The notes beneath the pieces were generated by a model. It did not search any database. It saw nothing but the letters and a program-made list of their open reading frames with translations, and was not told where the DNA came from. The translations under genes and the position numbers were made by a program. A stretch of DNA of 64,000 bases, from contig WWBZ02000082.1 in the NCBI GenBank assembly GCA_011503125.2, positions 620,001 through 684,000 on the forward strand. Direction: 5' to 3'. The DNA is from Botryosphaeria dothidea (taxonomy: Eukaryota; Ascomycota; Dothideomycetes; Botryosphaeriales; Botryosphaeriaceae). Position 1 is the stretch's first letter. The number at the start of each line of letters is the position of its first letter. Below, piece after piece: positions 47,549-59,047 of the stretch.

Positions 47549-49635
47549 TGTGAGGGTCGGTCGATGTGTAGATGCGGGGCGTTGTGGACCGAGGATGAGG
47601 AGGAATTGGCGCGACCGGGAGCGTGGAGGTAACGGGTTGCGAACGGCCTCCGCGAGGTGTCTTGGTGTGCGAGAGGAAGGGTGGAGTGGGACTGCAAAGT
47701 AGCGCTGGCGCAGTCTGGCCAGAAGTCAAGTCACGGCAACTTTTCGCCTGTGGCTCAACACGCCCGGCACGCCAGGGTCCGCTTAGGGAGCCCAGGACAC
47801 CCTCTGATCCCAACGCCCTATTGCCTTTGACCGCGATTAATTCTCTACGCACGTGCTTGCAACTTTGTTCGTGCTATTTTTGAGCCGCGCGAGCCTGGGC
47901 ATGACTGCTCTTGTGATTGAAAGTACATGCACAAGTGTTACTGCGGTACAATGCCTTCACCCGAGTGCGCCTAGGATTCCAGGCCAAGCGTGTAGGAACT
48001 GTCCTTCCAGCGCACCAACGTGCTCAAATCCATTGTTTTCATCTACAAAACGAGCGCGCGCAAGACTATCACAGGTTGAATGCCAGGGTCTGTCGACAAG
48101 CTCGTTGATGTGCCTTTCACGCTGCGCAGATGAGTGACACTGGCTGCTCCATTGGCTCTGCGATACCATGACAGCGCAAACGCACACGACAATCACTCGC
48201 TGCTATGACGACTTCAGACCAGCAAAACCACACTGGCAACGCAGTCATATCTGAACCCGCGGTCAGCCCCTGGTGGAGCCTCAGCTGGCTCGAATCGGCC
48301 TCCGGTGGCCAGAAGCAGCAGTCGTACCCGCAACAAGCTCCATGGGAAGCCACAAAATGCTTTGAGAGAGCCTCTGCAGGAAGGTAAAGGACTGACATTA
48401 GCATCTGCTAAATCCTCATCTTGCAAGGTAGCCTCAAAGCTCACTCGTGCATCAGCTACTCGTTATGGGTTTGTGAGAGCAACATTGCCTCCAATCGCGG
48501 GGACTCGCTGCGGCTCGGGCGCTACTTTGTCATAATTTCAGGGTCAGGAGCGCATGAGCTGAACTGGCGTTTCCCTTTCCTGTCTGTTGCAGCTCCGGAT
48601 GCTTGCGGTCTACGGAGCCATGCGGTTCTTGAGTCTCGTGGGGACTTTGCGATTCGAATTTCTTGTGACCGCGAGAGTCCTATGGTCAGCGACGTTGGGG
48701 AGTGTCTGCCATTCTTTTGGGACGGCCAGGAGCGAAGCCCACAGCAGCCAAATGTAACGTGCACTGTGAATGTGCTCTCATTTTGATGCTAAAGCCCTCC
48801 TCTCGGATAGCAATAGCCTGCTGGAGCTCCTCTTTTCAGGCAAAAAACGCTCTCCCTGCCAAGTCTCCCTGCCTCTACTACCGCCGCTAGCACACGACTG
48901 CCGCGATCATAAGCTCATACCTCTTGGGAGATCTTGGAGGCTAAGCAAAGTATGCGGAGATGATAAGCCGTGACCCAGAATGCACGCGTGAGAAGCAACC
49001 CCTCTGTGGCCAACAGAGGCCGCTTGTGCGCTGAGCCTCACTCGCTCTTGTCGTGGGATGTACAACACGTGGATGCGCAGCTTCTGAATCTACAACAAGC
49101 AGCATGTGTCTGCGCGGGCGAGCCCCAGAGTGCGCGGGGCAGGTAAGGTTGCTCCTTCCCCCGTGAGCAATTCCAGTGTGGGCGGTTTAAAATGTCACCC
49201 AGTTCGACGCGTCTTCCTTCTCCTCTTCCTCTTCCTCGCCGTCACCTAAAACTTTCCGTCTAACGCCGCGTCTCGCTCACGTAGCTGCCTCGATCCTCTT
49301 CCTTCAAGTTTCCACTCTCCACTCAGCTTCTGCGTTCAGCAAGCTCCGCAAGGTGACCTCATTGCCCATCCATCACCTCCTCTCTCACCCGCATTGAGCT
49401 ACCTTCAACTAAGAGTCTTCGACCGCGCCACTTACTTTCGAGACAAGACCATCTCAGCGTACCCGACAGCTAGATCTTGTCAACTGAAGCCTTCGCTGAG
49501 CCTCGCATACTCCAAAGTAAGCCCCGTCTCCAAGTGACCTCACTGCACCTGGGTCTTCCTACTCTTTGTGATTTTGTGTATTCATGAGCTTACATCTGCC
49601 AGATCTTCTTGCCTTCCATTGTCCACTTTTCTAGC
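47549..49635. other. BFR1 / 299-aa gene divergent intergenic region
   Basis: A 2.1-kb region. The part at about 49200-49450 is pyrimidine-rich (TTCCTTCTCCTCTTCCTC type), typical of a fungal 5' leader. Frames of up to 121 codons lack motifs. Confidence 0.45.
49517..49602 (+). other. Candidate 5' leader intron
   Basis: Donor GTAAGC at 49517, branch-like CTTAC and acceptor CTGCCAG ending at 49602, 34 bp before the ATG of the 299-aa gene. If spliced it would lie in its untranslated leader. Confidence 0.35.
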
Positions 49636-50637
49636 ATGTCCCTCGAATCACAATCTCACTCTCCAATGTCGAGCTCGTCAAGCATCGCCGGCAGGCCACA
49701 AGCAAGCAGCTCGGCTCAGCCTACTACGACTCCTGGTATATCTATCCCAAGCTCTTCTCCATGGAACACTGACTCATCCTTGTACAGATAGTGAGCCAAT
49801 GTCAGGCGTTCAATTCTCCGCGCTCAATCAAGGCTCGCTCCCTCTGTCTGTACGCATGCATCGTCGCAACAGGTTTGGTCTTCGCCCACCGCCGCCGACT
49901 CAGCGTGGTAGTACGAATCTCTTTCCTCGCCTCGATCTCTCCGCTGTCAATGTCGGACTCATCGGCGCACCCACGCTTGCACCTGAGAACACGCCGGCTC
50001 CAAGCAACGCGCCCTCGGATCGCAGTCGTCCAGGCCAGGGCTTACCCACAATCGAGGAAGCGCTTGAACGTCTTCCGGAGCTGTCCTCGGACATGTGAGT
50101 TCCCCCAAGTCCTTCCTGTTTACTGATGTACTGATAAGCTGTAGCAGCTCGGCGTCTACCACCTTGGCAGAGATGGCCGCACCCGAATATGAGGACGGCT
50201 TCCTACACTCCAGCCCTGTACTGCCATCTAGTCCCACTATGATGGGCAGGTCCTCGACTCCTCCGTCGCAGCGAGGCGTCCGTGAGCACTCGGACTGGCA
50301 GGAAGATATCGAGGGAGAATTGGACCGATCGCTTGCACGCCTGGCAAACCTCGCACGCGACGACCATGAGCAAGACCCCTCGCTGCCGACTGAGGGGCAC
50401 TACACTCGTCGACTGGATGCCGCCATCGAGCGGCAGCGGGTTCGATACACGTACCTGCAGGAGGCCAAATCAACAATCACCTCGCTGCTTCTCCAAAACG
50501 CGAGAATGTACTCCATGATGGAGTTCCTTGGGGCTGAAGTCATTGAGGACCCCCAGGTGGCTTCTGCTGTGGCCCAGCTGCTGACTGAAGTTGACCGGGA
50601 GGACAGGGAGGAGGACGAGGAGGATGAGGAGCAGTAG
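49636..50637 (+). CDS. Unrecognised 299-aa protein with C-terminal coiled coil
   Basis: Three exons: 49636-49735, 49788-50094 and 50145-50637; introns 52 and 50 bp with GTATAT/ACAG and GTGAGT/GTAG. The first about 190 residues are Ser/Pro-rich and disordered (for example SSPVLPSSPTMMGRSSTPPS). Then comes a helical region with EGELDRSLARLANLA and RRLDAAIERQRVRYTYLQ, followed by KSTITSLLLQNARMYSMMEF, and the protein ends in an acidic tail rich in Glu and Asp. No known domain is recognised and no function is assigned. The splice sites restore one continuous frame with steady codon use, so it is likely a real gene. It might be a nuclear or cytoskeletal adaptor, but nothing in the sequence decides this. 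Confidence 0.72.
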
Positions 50638-50899
50638 ACTAGCGTGGTATACTCTAACGACGGGAGATTTCCTTGATGTTATCAATGACTGGGATGGGAA
50701 ATGGTTTCTATTTTAGGACGAGTCCAGATGAGATGCCGGAAATGGAAAACTTGCGATTGCTCAAGTAGCTATGAAATGGGTGAAGTCAACACCAACCAGA
50801 CCACGTGGTCCAGTGCGACATTTCCATTCACAGATGATGATGATAAGGCTTGGAAAATTGCTTTTGCGCGACAAGATGAACTGACCTGTGCATGCTCAT

Positions 50900-50976
50900 G
50901 TGGAGTTGAAGCAGTCGTCCGCTTGTGGTGCTGTACTGAATACATATTTACATCTGAACGACTGCTTCAGCTCCAC
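50900..50976. repeat. Inverted repeat (hairpin 1)
   Basis: Arms GTGGAGTTGAAGCAGTCGT (50900-50918) and its complement at 50958-50976 match at 18 of 19 positions, with a 39-bp loop. Confidence 0.85.
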
Positions 50977-51078
50977 GAGAGATTTCAATACTCAACGACC
51001 GCAATGATTTTGGGGTCACTGACGGGCATGTTCGTCCAGACGAGTATTGCATCAGATGTTGCTGAAGACATCGCGTGA

Positions 51079-51155
51079 GGAGTTGAAGCAGTCGTCGGTG
51101 TGTGAATGTAGAGAATGCCTTAGTACATTTGCGTCCGTATGACTGCTTCAACTCC
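51079..51155. repeat. Inverted repeat (hairpin 2)
   Basis: Arms GGAGTTGAAGCAGTC (51079-51093) and GACTGCTTCAACTCC (51141-51155) are perfect 15-bp complements with a 47-bp loop. The left arm plus three bases repeats 18 bp of hairpin 1 exactly. Confidence 0.85.
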
Positions 51156-51532
51156 CCATGAGGAGTCGAGGGTGTTATCCTGTTAACACTACCATGTCGA
51201 TAAAGATGATGCAGATGACACGCGTGGTCTTCATAGCGGAAAGAAGGTCACGTGAAGGCGCGACAAGCTCGGGCCCAGGGTGTCGGCAGGGTGCATCTCT
51301 TTCACGCCGCATCGCCGACCGACAATCCCGTCGCATTGTTTGCGACACTGTCCTGGACGAGAGGTCAACCCTCGCACGCGTGCCCTCCGACCGCTGCGAT
51401 CCTCTACTCTCGTTGTTCGACAGCAAGGTTACGCCCACGGAATCCAATTGCCCTCGGCACTGAATCCCCCAAAGACTTGACGTCCGCCGCACCCGACGCA
51501 ACGCCTTGTTTACAAACTCTCGAGCCGTCGCC

Positions 51533-53763
51533 ATGGCACGCAATACCAACCAACCCTCCTTCAACTTCTTCACGGGCGAAACCGGCGACGCGGAGCCCCC
51601 GCCCGCGCAACCATTCCGCCAGACGCTGCGCCAGTCGGTCGTTAAACCAGGTGGGTTGGGCTCTTCGCATGGCCGCGGTGCTGCGAGCCCTCGCTGACGG
51701 ACAACAGACCTTGGCAACGAGGACCTGCGCGCGCAGATCAACACCCTACAATATGAGCTCGAATCACTCAAGCAGGAGCGTGAGATGAGCACGCTCAGCC
51801 ACCAGGCGGAATTGCGAGATGCGCAGAATAAGGCGGACGCTGAGTACCAGCGCGCACAGGTCTGTGAGCCCTGGTGGGAGAACAATGCAGAGAACGGTAG
51901 GACTGATTGGGAATGCAGGCAGCCGATTCGGCAAGCAGAGCAGCAGCCACGAAGTTCGAGGCGCTGCAGCGCGAGATGAACGAGGCCCAGTCGCGCGGCG
52001 CCAACGAGAGGGTCGAGCTCGAGCGCAAAGTCCGGACGTTGCAGGAGCGGAACACATCGCTGCAGGAGGACGCCGACGAAGCGCAGGGTGAGCTCGCCTC
52101 GCTCGAACGCCAGAGCCAGCACAAGTACACCGAGCTGGAGACGCGCTACAACACGCTGCAGCAGTCGTTCGAGGAGCTGCGCGCGGAGCTCGACACCCAG
52201 GTCCATGCGCTGCAGCAGGCGCAGCAGAAGCTCACCAAGCGCGAAGCCGAGGTGGGCGAGATGGAGAGCGAGATCATTCGTCTCAAGGCACAATCGGGCG
52301 ACCAGGACACGCTGGCGGTGATCAAGAGGGAGCTTTCGGAGCAGGTCACGCATATCAGGAAGCTTGAGAGCATCAACAGAGAGCAGGCTGCGGAGTTGAA
52401 GCACTTCCGCAAGGTCCAGAAGAGCGTGGAGGTGGTTGAGGAGGAGAAGATGGCGCTCGAGAACAGGCTGCGCATAATGGAAGACCTCCGTCGCGAGCTG
52501 AGCGAGGAGCAGCTCAAGAGGCAAATCTTGGAGGATGAGAAGAGCGCGTGGACCAGCTACCTTGAAGGCCAGGCACGATCTGAAGGCGAGCTTCAGTTCG
52601 ATACCCCTGAAGACCTGGCGAAGGCATTCGTCAAAGAAAGGTTGGAGAACGCGTCAATGGTCGACCGGGTCGGCGCCGTACAGGCAGAACTCACGGCGAG
52701 AGACGAAACCATCAAGTCTCTGGAGAACGAAAAGGCTAAGATTCGGGAGGAGCTGGAGAAGCTGAAGAGCGCCGGCAATGCCTCAGACAGCAAGCAGCGC
52801 ATGCGTTTGGAGCGGCAGCGAACCCTAGCCGTGAAGGAAGTCGAATACCTCCGAGCACAGCTCAAGGCTTTCGACGCTGAGGAAAGCGAATTCCAACCCG
52901 AGACATTCGACGCACAGAAATCACAACGCATCCAGGAACTGGAGGAGATGGTCGACAACTACCGCAACGAGATCCAGTCCTTAAACACGGAGCTCTCCGC
53001 CTTCGAGGAGGCCAACACGAAGCAGATCACCATCGTCGGTAGCAAGAGATCCCGCGACGAAGACGACGACGAGCGCATGGGCGAGCTGCGACGCAAGAAC
53101 CGCCAGCTGCAGGACGAAATCAGCAAGCTGCAGACGGAGAAGAAGGTGCTGGAGACGGAGCGGCGCGCGCAGGACAAGCAGCTCCGGGCGCTGAAGGAGA
53201 GCTCGCGCACGCGCATCCTCGAGCTGCGCGCCAACCCCACCGCTGACGCCGAGGCCCTCAAGCTCAGCACCGTGCGCACCCTGCGCGCGGAGAACAAGGC
53301 GCTGCTCGAGCAGCTGGAAGGCCGGATCGCGGCGGACCCGGAGGCGGTCGTGCCGCACGCCAGCCTCGAGGCTGCGCGCGCCGAGATCGCGGAGCTGCAC
53401 CGCGCCATCGCGGATAAGGAAAAGAAGACGATGCGGCTCAAGCAGCTGTGGTCGGCCAAGGCGCTCGAGTTTAGGGAGGCGGTGGCGAGTTTGCTCGGGT
53501 GGAAGCTGGACATTATGCCTAACGGGCGCGTGAAGGTGACGTCGTTGTTCTACCCGGGCAGCGAGGAGGAGGGCGAGAACAGCATCGTGTTCGATGGCGA
53601 GCGCGGCACCATGAAGGTCAGCGGCGGCGAGAAGAGCGTCTTCGCCAACGAGATCAAAGGGCAGATTGAGTTCTGGGTCGAGCAGCGGAAAGAGATTCCG
53701 TGCTTTTTGGCGCAGTTGACGCTGGATTTCTGGGAGAGCACGACAAGGGCGGTAGGAGGTTAA
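51533..53763 (+). CDS. MAD1: Spindle assembly checkpoint protein Mad1, 704 aa
   Basis: Three exons: 51533-51650, 51708-51859 and 51919-53763. It is almost entirely coiled coil up to residue 510. A Mad2-interaction motif follows (RILELRANPT, about residues 522-531; compare the hydrophobic-x-hydrophobic...NPT pattern of Mad1 from other species), then a second coil with the RLK motif at 596-598 (KTMRLKQLW) known to bind Bub1, and the C-terminal globular RWD-like domain (LLGWKLDIMPNGRVKVTSLF...). Mad1 anchors Mad2 at unattached kinetochores and at nuclear pores and makes the signal that restrains the anaphase-promoting complex. The N-terminus MARNTNQPSFNFFTGE is typical of filamentous fungi. The second intron uses an unusual donor, GTCTGT, forced by reading frame. 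Confidence 0.94.
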
Positions 53764-54144
53764 GTTAGCTCGGTATTATTTGATGACGGCGGCTATTCGT
53801 GCTTGCTTCATGGCGTGGAGTTTGGGGCGTTCACCGGGAGGGTGAACCAGGCTTGGGAAAAGGCACGTTTTGCATGATTCCCGATGATAATCTGAGGATA
53901 GGGGTAAACATTCGGTAGGCTTCGACCTAAACGCATGAAAGAATAACATTGTGTCCGTACGTTCGTGAGCGGCTTGAGTAGTGTTCTGACGAGCCGAAGT
54001 ATAGCGATTCTTCGAATACGAATTGCAGAAAAGAGAATTCGGACCAAAGAAGCCTCAAGTATATCCATGTCCATCTTGTTGCTCATAACTTCTTAACTTC
54101 ACATTGTCCGACATCCCTTCCATTTGGCATCTCCATGGTGTTCG
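53764..54144. other. Convergent intergenic region
   Basis: 3' flanks of MAD1 and the small MGC-start gene; no feature recognised. Confidence 0.5.
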
Positions 54145-54363
54145 TTAGCATCTCCGTCTCCCGAACCCGCCACCCCTGTACATCGGTCGTCCGTATCCCA
54201 TTCCTCCACCGTAGCCTCGTGGTCCGCACCTCCCTCCGTCATATCCACCATATCCGCCATACCCCCTTGGTGGTCGGCCGCAACCTGGTCGGACGGGTTG
54301 CGACATGTAGACTGGTTGATGATGATAGACGCCGCGGCGAGGGCGAGATGGTCCGCAACCCAT
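54145..54363 (-). CDS. Small Gly/Arg-rich protein with MGCGPS start, 72 aa
   Basis: This short frame begins MGCGPSRPRRGVYHH, continues with Pro/Tyr-rich VYMSQPVRPGCG and ends in a Gly/Tyr/Arg-rich tail (YGGYGGY, GMGYGRPMYRGG) with a final RRRC. The N-terminal MGCxxS fits N-myristoylation plus palmitoylation (inferred membrane anchoring). Support for a real gene: the context ATCACAATGG, an A/C-rich leader (ACGACAACAACAAAAGC type) just before the ATG, and a TATA-like CATATAAGGG about 245 bp upstream. The frame extends upstream to 54501 but this Met fits best. Function unknown; a simple-sequence chance frame is the main alternative. Confidence 0.5.
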   Translation of the reverse strand: MGCGPSRPRRGVYHHQPVYMSQPVRPGCGRPPRGYGGYGGYDGGRCGPRGYGGGMGYGRPMYRGGGFGRRRC

Positions 54364-55959
54364 TGTGATATGCTTTTGTTGTTGTCGTTTGTAGAGACGA
54401 GGCTGTGGTTGTCCAACGACGTCACTCGTTACGGAGCGGTTGTGGTTGTGCGCAGTTGGTTCGAATAGTTGATGAATCCGCGTGAATGTGTTCTCCAACA
54501 ACCAGTGATTTCTGAGGTCTCCTCAATCGAGACAACTGAGTACTGCGCTATTGAGAAAGTGAATGTTTCGCGTGCTGATGCTCTTCACGATAGCGCTGCT
54601 TACACTCCCTTATATGTAGCCCTCCCCGCCGCCACGCCGTCAGCATCCCCCTCAACACCACAGTTCCCTGCAGAACCCCTCCAACTCCAGCTCCCGGACG
54701 CGTCTACCCCGCTTGGCATTCCCTCAGCCCCCGTCATACGTACCAGACTTCGCCGCCCTCAACACCTAGAATTTCCTGGGGTCTATCGCGCTACTCGGAT
54801 GTCGGATCGCCCAAGGATGCTCGGCGCACGTGGGTGACGTACGACACCCGGTCGGGCGCGAACCTTAAACACGGTGTCACGACGCTTATACATGCCTGCG
54901 GAGCAAGATGATACGCAGGGGCGTGATCTGGATCCTGGTGCCACGACGGATAAGGCTGAGGGTGGAGGACTTGGCTTTTTCTTGGGCGATGACGTCAGAA
55001 TCGTATGGGGGGTTCGGAGGGTTTGGGAGCACGAGCCGACTATCCGAATGTGGCGTGCATGACAGCGAAAGGCAAGTGATCTGGCAAGGGTTTGAAAGAA
55101 GGGTAATATTTTCCCTCCAGACGAAAACTCGCGGATGAACGGGGAGGCGGAGAGAAGCCCAGAAGTGACCAGGGAAGGGGGTGGGTTGTGAGGTGGGCGA
55201 CGATCCTTTCATGCGCGCTGCATCTCAAAAAACGGGTCCATGAGACCGTGTGACTGGTTGTGGATCGTCAACCTGAACTTGATTTCGGAGCGAGAGGGAG
55301 AAAGGGAGGGTCTTAGGGAAACAGATGTGTCACAGGATTGGGTTTCAAGTCAAACGAAAGGGCGAGGCTCTTAAAACGGGGGCCTTCTATACAACTGTTG
55401 GATATGCAGCACGTGCGTCTATGTGAGAAAGCTGAGGAACTCAGTATGATTGCAGGAACTCTGAGGGAAGCACAACAAATCACAACTGCATTAACAAGCA
55501 CGTAAAAAAGACCTTTCCTTCTTCCATAGTAAAATGAGACATGAAACATCAGGGATTCGAAGTGTAGCAACCACCCGACAAGCCAGCACGCAGAAAACAA
55601 GTCCAGTCCTTCTGCCTTGCAGTGACGGACGAACCAATTTTTGTGAGGCTTGGGAGACTGGGAAAAATTAAAGGCTAAACTTAAAAAGAAGTTCGCGATT
55701 GCCTCCTTTTCTCGCAAGCAAAGTAGGAAAGCAATAGCAGTCAGCTGAACTCCATTTCCCGATGCAGCAGTGATTTGTTGATTCGTCTAGTCCTTCCTTG
55801 AAACGTTCGTTCTTTCGTCCATCCATACAACGTCCCACACACACACATACGCTAGCCATGAGTCATCCTGAGGAGAGAAAGGAAAAGAAGTGAAAGCGTG
55901 CCAGGAACAAGTGCCGGGTTTCAGATGGCAAGGAGAGTGTCTTATGCCGACGTCCGCAT
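54364..55959. other. Intergenic, no other gene seen
   Basis: Carries the leader and promoter of the small MGC-start gene and the 3' flank of the DIL-ankyrin gene. Frames here (for example 54469-54837 + and 55313-55717 -) show no motifs. Confidence 0.4.
54607..54616 (-). promoter_or_regulatory. TATA-like element of the small MGC-start gene
   Basis: CATATAAGGG on the minus strand, about 245 bp before the ATG at 54363. Confidence 0.35.
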
Positions 55960-58574
55960 TCAGGCGCTCTCGCCGTCATCACTCCATCTTGCATCGGCGT
56001 AGAGGTCTTTCTTGTTGCTGCTAAACTCAAGCTTGGCCAAGAACTCCGGGGGAACGGTAGGCAGGTACTTGCGCTCGCGTTCGCGGTCAGTGCCTCCGAA
56101 ACCGGCGCCGTACGTTACCAGCATGTCCGTGGACGTAGGCAACGAGAAGGGCAGCATCAAAGCTGGATCCAAGAGCAAGTCATCTGGTGCGTCTTCCTCC
56201 TCCTCGGCTTGCATGTATGCGACAGTCGCCAGTGACGGTGCCAGCGACGGCGTTGGTGACATGGGCCGATCGGTCGTCGGCGAAGTGGGTTGGCCGTCTG
56301 ACGGCAGCTGCGGAGGGAGCGATTTGCGGCTTTGTTTGGATAGCCGACGTTCAGCGACCTCCTTCTGCAGGTTGAACAAGAACTTGAGCGCAGGCTTTGG
56401 AAGTGTCTTCTCGCCAACCTCAGTCCTATAATACCTGACCGAGTGGTTGATCTGTTGTGGCGAAACACGCGGCAGCTGCTCGAGCGTGGCTTTAAGCGAA
56501 TCGATATCTTCGCCCAGTGATGAGAAGCACTGCAGCCATTGAAGCAGTTGGATGACAGGCGCAAGATGCCTTCGTGCAGCCTCCATCGTGTTCTCGCCAG
56601 TCGCAGTGAGAGCGCCGTTCTCGTAGTGTTCGGGCTGGCGATTGTTCTGCCTTGCCCAGTCTTCCAGGACCGAGACATTCATCCGAATCTGCATAGCCTT
56701 TGTGCGTGCCAGATATTTCCTGTTGGACATGACTCGATTGAAAAGCTCGGCTCCGAGCCAGTACAGCAGCTGCGATAGGACCTGGGCTGTGATGACCGAG
56801 TGAATGTCATAAAGGTCAAGCACGAACAAGGTCGAAGACAGGAGCGAGGTGATGTTCCTCGGAGATACCTGCGCCCTACGCTTCGGAGAGGGGGGCCGGA
56901 AGCGCTTCTCTAGCGGCTCCGGAGGCTTGGGCTTCGACTTTGTCTTGAAGATCCGCCATTCTCCGGTAAAACTAACATCCTCAAATCCGGGGATGGTCTC
57001 GTGGTCCAGCATTGCGGTATCCAGCACCTTGTCCATCCGACGCTCTGCGTCTCGGATGATTAGAACAAAGATCTCGTTGATGAGCTCCGCGATCTGGCAT
57101 TGGAATTCCACCGACGCTTGCACAAGTCCGGCGTCCTTTTTCAGATAGTACAGCAACAGCGTACAGTTGGAAACCCAGAAGGCGAGCATGGTCATGTCCC
57201 ATTGGTGCTTCTCGACCACATCGTTGATCTTATCCATCGACGAGACCAGCAGCTTCTCCAGCAAATCTTCGCTAGCATGATAGTGGGCATAGCGTGCACT
57301 TAGGAAAATAATGTTCGCGGGTACTGGTTTCTGCGAAGGTGACCGGGTAGGCGTCATGTTGGTGATCACTATGTCCAGGATGCGATCCAGCTCGTTCTCC
57401 TGGAAAACAAACATTTGGTCGTTCAGACACCGGTCCCACACGAATTCCTGGCCCTCCTCGAATTCCTCGGGCTCCTAGCCGAGTCAGCAGTCGCTCGTTA
57501 CGAACGCAAAACGATTCACAAACCTCGGGCTGCTCATCGATGCCCAGATTTCCTAGGTCCACCTCTAAATTGATAGCACTTTCCATCATCATGCGTCGTC
57601 TTAATTCGTTCTCGGCCATTTCTTCCTCAAATCTGTCCTGCTCAAATCCTGCTGTGTAGAAGTCGTCCCCAGATGTGACCCCTATAGTGCCGATGGTGTA
57701 GCCACTCTCATGTAGGTAGTCCTGTAGCTCGCTTCCGGGGGCGACGAAGTCGAAGGCGGTCCTGCCCGAGGACGATTCGGTCTCCGGCTTCGCACCCTTG
57801 TCTAACAGCAACTTTGCGATCGCCTTGTGGCGGTTGGTGATGGCCCACATGAGCGGAGTCCAGCGGTTGCGGTCCTGCGTGTCGACATCGGCGCCTGCGT
57901 CCAGCAGCGCGGCGACCACTTCCTCGTGTCCGAAGCAGGCGGCGTAGATTAGCGGCGGAGTGCCGTCACTATCTGGGGCATTCACATCGATGAAGTTCTT
58001 GGCGTTGCCCGAGACGAAGCGTTCGACGGTGGGCGTGTCGCCATTGGAGGCGGCGAGGTTGAGCGAATTCTGCAGGATCTCCTTCTTCTCAGCATCCGAC
58101 AGCTTCTCGTCCTTGATAATGGCATCCTCCTGGCCCTCGCTCATGCTGTCGTGCTTGAGGCGCGACTGGCGCTCGAGCATCTCGGTGAGGCGGGCGTCGC
58201 TGTCCTGGAGCGAGGGGTTGGCGTTGGTCGGGCCGTCCAGAGAGAGGTTGTAGCTGAGGGGCTTGGACGGCAGCGGTGTGGATATGAACTGGGACTGGCC
58301 TGCGGTTGGGGCACATTGTCAGCACGCACGCCGGGCTATACACTGCGGTACTCGGGAGACAGCACGCAGCAGCAGCAGGTGAAACGCAGGGCTCCTGGGA
58401 GCCCGCGGGGTCTGCGGGACACGCACCCTGCCAAGCATCGTATATCTCGGTCTCGCCGGCGATCTGGGGGACGTTCCTGCGGTCGTCGAGGGAGCGCGGC
58501 AGGTCGTCAGGCAGCTGGCGGGGCTTGGGGGTGTCGGCGGCATCATGGACGCCGTTCTCATCGGTCGACTCCAT
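55960..58574 (-). CDS. DIL and ankyrin domain protein, 812 aa
   Basis: Three exons: 58574-58427, 58299-57524 and 57474-55960 (126-bp phase 1 and 49-bp phase 0 introns; the latter has donor GTTTGT). Residues about 125-235 are ankyrin repeats (DGTPPLIYAACFGHEEVVAAL, then NRWTPLMWAITNRHKAIAKL). Residues about 380-660 form a DIL (dilute) domain: DMTMLAFWVSNCTLLLYYL, LSQLLYWLGAELFNRVM and LQWLQCFSSL are typical. DIL is the cargo-binding domain of class V myosins, but here there is no motor; such DIL-ankyrin proteins occur across ascomycetes, where their role is poorly known, perhaps in vesicle or organelle transport. The tail is Ser/Pro-rich. It shares a 473-bp divergent promoter with the kinase gene. 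Confidence 0.92.
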
Positions 58575-59047
58575 GGTGGTGGTGCATGGGCTTCGTGAAG
58601 CCAGTGTGGCTTCTGGCGATCTCAGCACATGCGCGGGCGGCTCTGAGTAATGTGGCCGACGTGCGCGTGTGCGTTGGGTGGAGTACGTAGGGACACAGTC
58701 CGGGCAGATCGCCAAATTCGGGCGCGGGAAAGGATAGCGATGCGGCTCGGGTGACGTTCGAGAGAAGGCGCGCCAAGCTGCATCAGCAATGCCTGTCATT
58801 GACACCGCCCGCTGAGGGCTAGCCGATTCCATGATTCTGCGGCGTCCCAGAGCTCTCAACACCACACCCTCCACCACTGTCCACACGGCCCCCGTCCGCC
58901 CGTCCAGCTGCCCGCCCACCTCCCTTCCCGTCGCCCCAGCGTCCTATGACGTTCTGCTAGCTGTGCGCCCATAACCCTCGTCTCCGCGCCCCAGCCCGCC
59001 GTCCAGCCATGAATTGAGCGGCCCCTCGCCATCGCCACGCGTCGACC
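58575..59047. other. DIL-ankyrin / histidine kinase divergent promoter
   Basis: Only 473 bp separate two head-to-head starts. C-rich tracts, no TATA seen. Confidence 0.6.

Larger units (their letters stand above)
50638..51532. other. Intergenic with two hairpins, MAD1 promoter
   Basis: This 0.9-kb region lies between tandem + genes. It contains two inverted repeats (50900-50976 and 51079-51155) and an E-box-like CACGTG at about 51249-51254 upstream of MAD1. Confidence 0.5.

Noticed and set aside
54469..54837. 122-codon + frame as a gene
   Set aside because: It overlaps the promoter and leader of the minus-strand small gene and has no motif beyond Pro/Ser bias.
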